Shown piece by piece: positions 17,407-26,500 of a stretch of DNA of 64,000 bases. Position numbers and translations under genes: made by a program. The stretch spans positions 1-64,000 of the forward strand of contig NZ_CAJHCP010000013.1 of NCBI RefSeq assembly GCF_904848625.1, written 5' to 3'. The stretch's first letter is position 1, and every line of letters starts with the position of its first letter. The notes beneath the pieces were generated by a model, which saw only the letters and a list, made by a program, of their open reading frames with translations, made no database searches and had not been told where the DNA came from. The DNA comes from Paraburkholderia metrosideri. Its GTDB lineage: Bacteria; Pseudomonadota; Gammaproteobacteria; Burkholderiales; Burkholderiaceae.

Positions 17407-19725
17407 ATGAGTACTTCCCCGTTCGTTCCCGTTGCCGGAGTAAAAGCGGACTACGACGCGTTCATTGGCGAGGCGCCAGCATTTCGTCAACTGGTCGGAA
17501 TGATCGATCGCGTCGCGCCTACCGATCACGCGCTGCTCATCGTCGGGCCAACCGGGTCGGGCAAGGAACTGATCGCGCGCCGTGTTCACACGCGCAGCCT
17601 GCGCCACGATCAACCGTTCGTTGACGTGAATTGCGGGGCGATTCCCGAACACCTCGTCGAGGCCGAACTGTTCGGGCACGTCAAAGGTGCTTTCACCGGT
17701 GCCAGCGAAGGTCGTCCAGGGCTCTTGCAGCAGGTCGGCAAGGGCACGCTGCTGCTCGACGAAATCGGTGAGTTGCCCCTCGCGTTGCAACCCAAGCTGC
17801 TGCGCGCACTCGAAACGCGGACGTTTCGCCCGGTCGGCGCCTCAACGAATCTGCGCTTCGAGGGGCGGGTGGTCGCCTCGACACATCGGGATCTGCGCGA
17901 ACTGGCGCACCAGGGGCTATTTCGCGAAGACCTGTTTTACCGGCTCGCGGTGTTCGTGCTGGCCGTGCCCGGACTCGACCAACGCGTTGAAGACATCCCG
18001 GCGCTGGTCGCTCATTTCGCGTCCCAGCAGGAGCGTCGCATCGAGTTTTCGCCGACCGCGATCCGCCGGCTCGGCCGCCATACGTGGCCGGGTCATATCC
18101 GGCAATTGCGCAACCTGGTCAGTCAACTGAGCGTGCTCGCCGAACAGCCGCTGATCGATGCAGACACACTCGAGCCATTTCTCCTTAGCGAAACTGCCGG
18201 ATCGGTTTCGCGCGCAGCGCTCGCGGACATGCTGCTGCAACTCGAGGGACGCGACAAACTCGCTGCCGCCGAAGACCTCCTGATCGATCGCGCGCTGGAG
18301 CGCTCAGCGGGGAACAAGAGCGCTGCGGCCACCTTGCTCGGCGTCGGACGCAAAACGGTCGAACGCCGCCTGAAGTCGCGCGAGGAGCACCATCGCGAAG
18401 CGCACAAGAGCCTTGACCATGCGAGCGAGTTGATCGATGCATCGCGCTTCGCCGAGGCCATTCCTCATCTGAGGCGTTGCGTCGACTTGCTGAAGACAAG
18501 CCGTGACGAGGCCACTACGCGTCGCGCCCAGTTCAACGCTTACCGGCTGCTCGGCATCAGCCTGCGCAGCGTGCACGGCTGGCTGTACGCAGAAGCCACG
18601 GCTTGCTACGCGGCAGCGCTCGAGATCGGTGCGGGGATTTGCGAGCCTGGCGAAATCGCGGCGATCCAGTTCGGCATCTGGACGACCCAGTTGACGACGC
18701 TCCAACTCAAGCAGGCCCGTGCGAGCGCACAAGAGATGCTGCAACGCGGCCAGAACAGCGGGGACCGCGTGTCACTCGAGGAAGCTCACGTCGCTATGAC
18801 CAACACCCTCTACTGGCTCGGCGACAGCGAAGAGGCCCTCGCCTGTCTCGCGCGAGGCCGTCTGCTCGGCTTGACGAAAGACGATGTGCGCACGGGTTCG
18901 CAGGGAATCGACCTGGCGAGCCTCGCGTTGACATTCGAAGGCCTCGCCGCCTACCAGACCGGCGAATTCGCGCAGGCCCGGCGTGCAATGGAAATGCTGA
19001 TCCTGCGCGCTAGCGAGCCGGGTACGCACGCTTTAGCGCACGTCGTCGATCTGCAGGGCGCCGCGTGGCTGGCCTGCCTGTTCGACGATCAGGCCCGGCG
19101 TGGGTCGCTTGCGAGCGAGCTTGAATCGGTATCGATCGCCAACGGCTTCGCCTTCTATCGCGGTATCGGCCAGATATTCCGCGGCACCTATCTCAGTTCG
19201 CAAGGCTTGAACGCGGAAGCCGAAGTCCTCATGCTCGACGGTTACGACAACCATATGGTCTGCAACGGCGGCGCGCTATTTCACTCCTTCAAGGTGTGGC
19301 AGCACGGCGAACTGCTGCTGCGATCCGGCCGTGCGGAAGAATGCGAAGCGATACTGGCCACCGCAATCGACGAAACCCTCGCCCGCCAGGAGCGCGCTCA
19401 TCTTGGCGAACTGCTGATCACCCGCGCACGGGCGCAGTGGGCGCTCGGAGATCTGATTTCCGCAGAGCAGGGATTACGGACCGCCCTTTCAACGGCGCTC
19501 GCGTTCGGTTCGGTGCCTGCGCGCGTGGATGCCGCGCGCTACCTCGCAGACCTCCTGCGTTCCACGGGTCGCCGCGCCGACGCGATCGACATCCTCGCGC
19601 GCGGCGTGCGGGAGCAATCGGCCGAGTCGACCGGCCGCATTGCGGACGCTATAGCTTTGCTGGCCGAACTGCGCCACGAAGCTGCCATCGAACCAAGCGC
19701 CCAAGGACTCGGCGCGAGCCGTTAG
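17407..19725 (+). CDS. sigma-54 activator with internal HTH and helical-repeat tail
   Basis: A 772-residue regulator with unusual order. Residues 15-255 are the sigma-54-interacting AAA+ domain: Walker A GPTGSGKE at 47-54, the sigma-54 contact loop GAFTGA at 94-99, Walker B LLLDEI at 115-120 and the arginine-finger stretch FREDLFYRL at 172-180. There is no N-terminal receiver, GAF or PAS domain. A Fis-type HTH (AGNKSAAATLLGVGRKTVERRL) lies at about 300-322, i.e. in the middle. The remaining roughly 450 residues are alpha-helical repeats resembling TPR/MalT-type arrays (EAIPHLRRCVDLLK, EATACYAAALEIG, QARRAMEMLILRA). The intact GAFTGA loop implies true sigma-54 activation; the tail is the likely sensor. 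A matching promoter and paired palindromes follow at once downstream. Confidence 0.88.
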   Translation: MSTSPFVPVAGVKADYDAFIGEAPAFRQLVGMIDRVAPTDHALLIVGPTGSGKELIARRVHTRSLRHDQPFVDVNCGAIPEHLVEAELFGHVKGAFTGASEGRPGLLQQVGKGTLLLDEIGELPLALQPKLLRALETRTFRPVGASTNLRFEGRVVASTHRDLRELAHQGLFREDLFYRLAVFVLAVPGLDQRVEDIPALVAHFASQQERRIEFSPTAIRRLGRHTWPGHIRQLRNLVSQLSVLAEQPLIDADTLEPFLLSETAGSVSRAALADMLLQLEGRDKLAAAEDLLIDRALERSAGNKSAAATLLGVGRKTVERRLKSREEHHREAHKSLDHASELIDASRFAEAIPHLRRCVDLLKTSRDEATTRRAQFNAYRLLGISLRSVHGWLYAEATACYAAALEIGAGICEPGEIAAIQFGIWTTQLTTLQLKQARASAQEMLQRGQNSGDRVSLEEAHVAMTNTLYWLGDSEEALACLARGRLLGLTKDDVRTGSQGIDLASLALTFEGLAAYQTGEFAQARRAMEMLILRASEPGTHALAHVVDLQGAAWLACLFDDQARRGSLASELESVSIANGFAFYRGIGQIFRGTYLSSQGLNAEAEVLMLDGYDNHMVCNGGALFHSFKVWQHGELLLRSGRAEECEAILATAIDETLARQERAHLGELLITRARAQWALGDLISAEQGLRTALSTALAFGSVPARVDAARYLADLLRSTGRRADAIDILARGVREQSAESTGRIADAIALLAELRHEAAIEPSAQGLGASR

Positions 19726-19746
19726 CCCACACCGCCAAGCCCGACC

Positions 19747-19800
19747 GGAGTGGCCGGAATCGACCACTCCCCCGTTTTTCGTGGACGGAATCGTCCTACG
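19747..19800 (+). promoter_or_regulatory. two phased palindromic sites, candidate enhancer (UAS)
   Basis: Site 1 is an inverted repeat GGAGTGG (19747-19753) / CCACTCC (19764-19770). Site 2 is centred on GGACGGAATCGTCC (19783-19797) within CGTGGAC...GTCCTACG. Both contain CGGAATCG, at 19755-19762 and 19786-19793, exactly 31 bases apart, about three helical turns. They end roughly 50 bases upstream of a -24/-12 promoter and begin 21 bases after the activator gene. This is the expected layout for activator binding sites; the assignment is inferred. Confidence 0.65.
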
Positions 19801-19850
19801 CCGCCCTATCGGAAACCGCGTTAACCCATTGCCGATGGGCCGTGGAGCGC

Positions 19851-19866
19851 TGGCGCGATCGTTGCA
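19851..19866 (+). promoter_or_regulatory. sigma-54 (-24/-12) promoter
   Basis: TGGCGCGATCGTTGCA matches the sigma-54 consensus TGGCACG-N4-TTGCW with a single mismatch. The invariant GG (19852-19853) and GC (19864-19865) are separated by the required ten bases. Transcription would begin near 19877 and read the 105-residue gene at 19994. Confidence 0.75.
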
Positions 19867-19993
19867 TACGGCTAGCGGTTCGGAACCTGAGAGAAGGCCG
19901 AACTCGCCCGCACTGACATGACGACGGGGGTCGCCATGCACTAAGTCATTCGCGTGCGTGGCGCATATATTCGACCGCTAGGCAAAAATAACG

Positions 19994-20311
19994 ATGATCG
20001 CAATAGAACTAGAAACACTTCAGCATCCGAAGCGCACCAATCAAGATGCGAAAAGCGTGATGACACGCCGGGATGCAAAAACCGGGGTGCGGTTAGAAAG
20101 TCCGTATAGGGCAAAAAATCTCGATGGCGCCATCACGCACCTCGAGTTCGCCGTTGCCGTCGACGGCAACATCGCCGTGTTCGGTCGAGGTTATTGGCTC
20201 GACCGGGTACGGCGAATTGCGTCCACTCCGCAGATCGTCCCTGCTCAGGCCCGACGACTTCAGTCTCTGCTGGATCAACTCAAGGACGTTTCCGCGCCCG
20301 CCGCACGGTAA
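19994..20311 (+). CDS. hypothetical protein, probable target of the sigma-54 activator
   Basis: A 105-residue protein with no domain I recognise. It is predicted soluble, with no signal peptide or membrane segment. The central part (about 50-72) reads LEFAVAVDGNIAVFGRGYWLDRV, followed by a basic amphipathic helix ending QARRLQSLLDQL. No strong ribosome site is seen. The gene is supported mainly by its position: about 117 bases downstream of the predicted sigma-54 start site and beyond the activator gene. An alternative is a non-coding transcript from that promoter. Confidence 0.5.
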   Translation: MIAIELETLQHPKRTNQDAKSVMTRRDAKTGVRLESPYRAKNLDGAITHLEFAVAVDGNIAVFGRGYWLDRVRRIASTPQIVPAQARRLQSLLDQLKDVSAPAAR

Positions 20312-20514
20312 CGTCGGCATCAGTGAGCTGGGCCAATCGGCGCGCCCGAATTAATGTCGTCACCAGCGCGCCCAGAAAGCCCGCAATACAACGCGCGCAA
20401 TGTTCGGCCTGATGGCAATTGATGGCGGCTCGCCACAGATCCAATCCTGTCCGGGGTAAGCCGGCCACCGCACCCCTGTTTGACTGTCTTACTCGATCAC
20501 GGATGCCTGATTCG

Positions 20515-23500
20515 TCACGCGACTTGCGCGCCCGAGTTCACGTCTTCACTCACGCCGCAGCAAAGTGAAATCAGGAGCCTATGCGACCCGCCATCAAGCG
20601 GCACGCGCACCCGTTCATTACCCCATTCGAGACTCGCGTCGTCGAGTACCACGCGCATGACGCCGGCCTCGCCCGCGGATTCGACGCGAATCTTATACCG
20701 CGTCGAATGCATCGTCACTGTTGCTTCAAAGCCCGGCCACGTGTCCGGAATACAAGGATCGATCACAAGAAAATCGCCCTCGCGACAAATCCCGAGAATT
20801 CCTTCGACACCCGCCCGGTACATCCATCCAGCAGATCCCGTGTACCAGGTCCAGCCACCGCGGCCGGCATGCGGCGCCACGGAATAGACATCGGCGGCAA
20901 CGACATAGGGCTCGACCTTGTAGCGCTCGACTTCCGTCGGTGTGCGTGCATGATTGACCGGATTAAGCAGTGAAAACAGCGCAGCAGCCTTGTTGCCGTC
21001 ACGCATTTTGGTGAACGCGAGGATCGCCCACATCGCCGCGTGGCTATACTGCCCGCCGTTTTCACGCAGCCCCGGCGGATAACCTTTGATATAGCCTGGA
21101 TCGTGCGACGTTTTATCGAACGGCGGCGTGAACAGCAACGCCAGCCCGTCGTCGCGACGGATAAGGTGTTTTTCCAGCGACGTCATCGCCAGCGCCGCAC
21201 GCGCCGGCTCTGCCGCGCCTGACAGGACCGCCCACGACTGTGCGATCGAATCGATCTGACACTCGTCACTGTCTTTCGAGCCAAGCCACGTGCCGTCGTC
21301 AAACGTCGCGCGGCGATACCATTCGCCGTCCCATGCGTCACGCTCCAGCGCCTCGCGCACCGAGGCCGCATGAGCACGCCAGCCTGCCGCGCGCGCAACA
21401 GAAGCCGCATCGCGCGATTGAGCCAGCGGGGCGAACAATTCGATCGTCCGCAATAGCAGCCAGCCAAGCCAAACGCTTTCTCCGTTGCCTTGCGCGCCGA
21501 CGCGGTTCATGCCGTCGTTCCAGTCACCCGTGCCGATCAGAGGCAAGCCATGCTCGCCGGTCAGTTCAATGCATTGATCCAGGCCGCGCGCGCAATGTTC
21601 GAACAGCGACGCTGATTCATCGGCAACCATCGGCTGGAAGAACGCATCGTGCTCGCCGGGTTGCAGAGGCGGTCCATCGAGGAATGGCACGATCTCATCG
21701 AGAATCGCGACGTCGCCCGTGCAGCCGATGTACGTCGCCGTCGCGAACGCGAGCCACACGCGGTCGTCGGAAATCCGTGTGCGCACGCCTTGCCCCGACT
21801 GGGGCAACCACCAGTGCTGGAAATCGCCTTCGACGAACTGCCGCGCCGCGGCGCGCAGCAGATGCCGCCGTGTCTCGTCCGGCTGCGCATGCGTCAACGC
21901 CATGCCGTCCTGCAACTGATCACGGAACCCATACGCGCCGCTCGCCTGATAGAACGCCGAGCGTGCCCAGACGCGGCACGCGAGCGTCTGATACAGCAAC
22001 CAGCCGTTTAGCATCAGATCCATCGCGCGGTCGGGGGTCTTCACCTGGACGGTACCGAGTACGCTGTGCCACTGACTCGTCACCTCGGCGAGGACCGCGT
22101 CGAGATCCGCGTTGCGATAGCGCTCGATCAACGCCCGCGCCTCTTCGATGCCAACGCATTGCCCGACGAACCACACCACTTCGACGCTCTCATCCACGCC
22201 CAGCTCAATCACGCGCTGCAACGCCGCACAGGGATCTAGACCCGCGCCAGTTGTGCCAGACAGTGGCGCGTTGCCAGTCAGCGCGGCGGGTGCCGCAGTC
22301 CGGCCGTTGCGGCCGAGAAATTCGGTACGATCCGCCGTCCACGCGGTCTGCTGGCCGCCCAGGTCGGCGAACGCGACGTGGCCTGCGAACCCCATGGTCC
22401 ACGGATTGCGCGCCAGCATCGCGCCGGTAGCGGAGTCGATTTCCGTCACGATGGAGGGCCCCGATGCGCCGCGCGATGTGCCAAGCACCCATTCCATCCA
22501 CGTCGTCACGGACAGACGGCGCGGCGTACCGGACAGATTGCGCAACGTCAGCCGGGAAATCTTCAGCGGGTCGGTGAGCGGCACGTATTGCAGCAAGTCA
22601 AGCGCGATGCCATTCGCCTCGTGTTCGAAGCGGCTGTAGCCATGCCCGTGACGCGCGACATACGTCCCACCGTCGCGGATCGGCGACGCGGTGGCGCCCC
22701 ACACATCGCCAGAGACTTCGTCGCGCACATAGATGGCTTCGCCGGCCGGATCTTCGACCGGATCGTTCGACCACGGCGTGAGTTGATTCTCGCGGCTGTT
22801 CGCGGCCCACGTGTAGCCGCTGCCTTCTGCCGCGACCTGAAAGCCGAAGCCAGCGTTCGCGATCACGTTGATCCACGGTGCGGGCGTGGTCGCACCCGCC
22901 ACAAGCACGGTCACATATTCCCGGCCGTCTTTATCGAAGCCGCCCAGACCGTTGAAAAACTCGAGCCCCGACGGAATCGACGCAAGCGCGCGTGACGGAC
23001 GAGGCGCCGCGGGCCATGGCGACGACATCGGCGGCTTCTGCCGGCGCTGCGCCAACGGCTGGCCCTGCGACTGCGGCAAGCGGGCGAGCTGGTCGGCGAT
23101 TGAACCGCGACGCGCGATCAACGCAACACGCGCGACCGATTGCAGCAGCGCACGCGCCTCCACGCTCATTAAATCGGCGCGCAGCGTAAAGACTGCCCCT
23201 TGCGCGAGCTCTTCGCCAAAACGTGGCCGCAACTGGCTGCTGCGCACCGCTGTTTCGATCGCACCCTGCAACTCCTGGATATACGACGAAGCCCGTTCGT
23301 TGATGATGACGAGATCGACGCCCAGTCGCTTCATCCGCCAGTACTCGTGGGCCCTCAATAATTGCCGGACCTGCGCGATGTCCTCGACGTCATCGATACG
23401 CAGCAGCACGATCGGCAGGTCGCCGGAGATCGCGTGTGCCCAGAGTCCCGACTGAGGGCCGGCCCCCCGAACGATCGTGTCCGACGGTGCCCTGAAACGC

Positions 23501-26500
23501 GCATCGGCGTAGATCACGGGCGCGGCGAGGCGCTGAAAATCCGCCGCCTCTTCGGCTTCGACATCGAGATGGCGCAACTGCACCTGAGCCTGCGTCCAGG
23601 CTAGCGTTTTGGCACGATCGAACGCGTTGCGGTCATGGTGTTTGTCGATCAGATCGAGCAACAGCGCTCGCGACTCGGCCACCACGGTCCAGAACGTTAC
23701 GCGCGCGACCTTGCCCGGCGGCACCAGCACGCGATACCTGAGTGCAAAGACGGGATCGAGTACGGTGCCGGCGGTGTTGGTCAGCGGCTGATCGTCGAAG
23801 ATCGCCGCCGCTGTGCCCGCATTGCGACCGCGGCCCAGAAAGCGGGCGCGATCCGATTCGTATTGCGGATCGGCGACGATCTCGCCGTCGACAATCGCGA
23901 AATGCGCCGCCCACATCTGGCTTTCGTCCTGCGAACGCGGACGGCGCGTGGCCACCAGCGCGCCGAATTCGGCCAGGTGCTCGGTCTGGACAAACATCCG
24001 CGAGAAGGCCGGATGGGCATTGTCGGCGGCGGGCGTCGCGAGCGCGATTTCGGCATAGGAAGTCAGTTCGATCTCGCGCGCACGGCGTCCGCTGTTCGCC
24101 AACGACACGCGGCGCACTTCGCCGTCTGCTTCACCAGAAACCAGTACGTCCATCGTCGTTGTCAACGAGCCGTCGCGGCGGATGAATTCCGCGTGGTCCT
24201 CGCCGAACACAACCTCTTCGTACTCGGCTTCGCTACCCGCCGGCTGTGCGCCTGCCGACCACACCTGGCCACTCTGCGTATCGCGCAGGAAAATGAAGGA
24301 GCCCCAGTTGTCGCGGGTGACGTCTTCGCGCCAACGTGTCACGGCAATATCGCGCCAACGGCTGTAGCCGGCGCCGGTCGCCGTCAACATGACCGCGTAG
24401 CGTCCATTCGACAGCAGGTGTGTCACTGGCGCTGCGCTGGCCACAACCGACGCCGCGAGGCGCCGTACGGTCGGCGCCACGACGCCGGGAACAACGGCCG
24501 ACGTGTTCACTTCTTCGGCCCGGGGATGGGCAACGGCGACATTGCGCGGCATACGTTCCTGCAGCAACAGTTCGCTCGCCTGGATCATGGGTTCGCGATG
24601 GAAACGCGCACGCATCTGCGCGTCGAGTAAGGTGTTCGCGATCGACACGATCGTCATGCCCTGGTGATGCGCCATGAAATTGCGCACGATCGCGACATCC
24701 TCGTTGTCCGGTAGCCGCGAGCGGGTGAAATCGAGTGCTTCGTAGAAACCATAGCGACCCAGCGCGCCAAGCGCGGCGAGTTGTGCGTAGTTCTCTCGCG
24801 CGGCTTGTGGGTCGACCATCGCGGCTAGCCCCGTTGCATACGGCGCGATCACGCGGTTCTCCGATAGCCCCCGCTTGAGGCCAAGACCGGGCACGCCGAA
24901 ATTCGAATACTGGTAGGTAAATTCGATGTCGCGTGCGTTGTACGCCGATTCCGAAATGCCCCACGGAATGCCGAGCGAACGCGCATACGACGCTTGCCGT
25001 TCCACCACCAGACGGCTCGTCTGTTCGAGCAGGCTGCCGACAGGTGCGCGCATCACCAGCGACGGCATCAGGTATTCGAACATCGACCCCGACCACGAGA
25101 TCAGCGCCGAGCCGTTGCCGATCGGCGTCGCAGCGCGACCGAGGCGGAACCAGTGGCGCGTCGTCACGTCGCCTTTCGCGATGGCGAACAGGCTCGCGAG
25201 GCGCGCTTCGGACGCCAGCAGGTCGTAACAGTTCAGGTCGAGACTGTTATCGGATTGCGAATAGCCGATCGATAGCAGCTTGCGTTCCGGATCGAGCAGG
25301 AACGCGAAGTCCATGTCGAGCGCCATCGCCCGCGACGTATCGGCGAGCGACTTCAAGCGTGCCCGCAGGAGATCCGGTGCCTCCGCGAGTTGTTGCCGGT
25401 CGCGGGCATGTTCGACCACGCTTTTGCTCAACGCGTCGATCCAGAACATCAGGTCGGCCGAATTATCGTCGCCGCCGGCGGGTACCAGTTCACGCGTTGC
25501 CTTCGCGGCCTTTTCGGTCAGCCGCGTGAGCGACGGCAACAGCGCTTCGAACGTCTGCGGGCCCTGCAACTGTTTGCTGATCTCATCGAGGATCGCAACC
25601 AGTTGTCGGCCACGTTCACCGCCTGCAGCGGGCAGCATGTCGATAGCTTCATGCGCGAGTTGCAGGTTATCCATCAATCCTGGCCGCGCAGCCGGGACGA
25701 GCAACTCATGCGGCCACTCTTCGCACGCGTTGGCGAGAACGATCAGATGACCGGCCAGATTGCCGCTATCGACCGACGAAACATACGCCGGCGCCAGCAC
25801 CTGGAGATCGAGCGTCCCATACCAGTTATAGAAATGCCCCTTGAAACGCGTGAGCTTGTGCATCGAAGCGAACGCCGCTTCGAGCCGTTCGACGGTTTCC
25901 ATCGTCCCCGCCCAGCCAAAATCCCGCGCCGCAATCGCCGACAACAGATAGAGCCCAAGGTTGGTCGGCGAAGTGCGGTGTGCGACGACTGGCTTCGGGT
26001 CTTCCTGGAAGTTGTCGGGCGGCAGCATATTCTCTGCCGGCGTAACGAAGGTCTCGAAGAAACGCCACGTGCGCCGCGCGATGAGGCGAAGGCTGCGTGC
26101 GTCCGGTTCCGCCATCGAGAAACGCCGCGCGACGGTCGGCGACCGGCTCGACCACAGCGCGAGCGCTGGCGCGGCGAGCCATAACAGCGCAAACGGCACC
26201 ACCAGCGGCCAGTGCGACGGTGCGAACGCGATCGCACCAGCCGGCAGCACCAGGCCGAGCACGAGTCCGCCTGTCATCTGCCGATAAAAGCCGCGCAGAT
26301 CGAGACGAGGGCTGCCCTTCGACTGCGCGGCGGTGGTCCATTCGAGCAGCCGGCGATGCGTCACGAACAGCCGTATCAGCGTCCGGACGATCGCATCGCC
26401 CATGCGCCACGCCTGGTCAGCGAGAAACGCGGCCGACAGAACGGTCTGCAAGGCGGCGAGCCGCACGTCGGCGGCCAGCACGTCCAGATGATTGCGCAGA

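Noticed and set aside
21240..22430. 396-codon plus-strand open frame
   Set aside because: Antisense to the glucan synthase; Arg/Pro-rich low-complexity translation typical of high-GC shadow frames.
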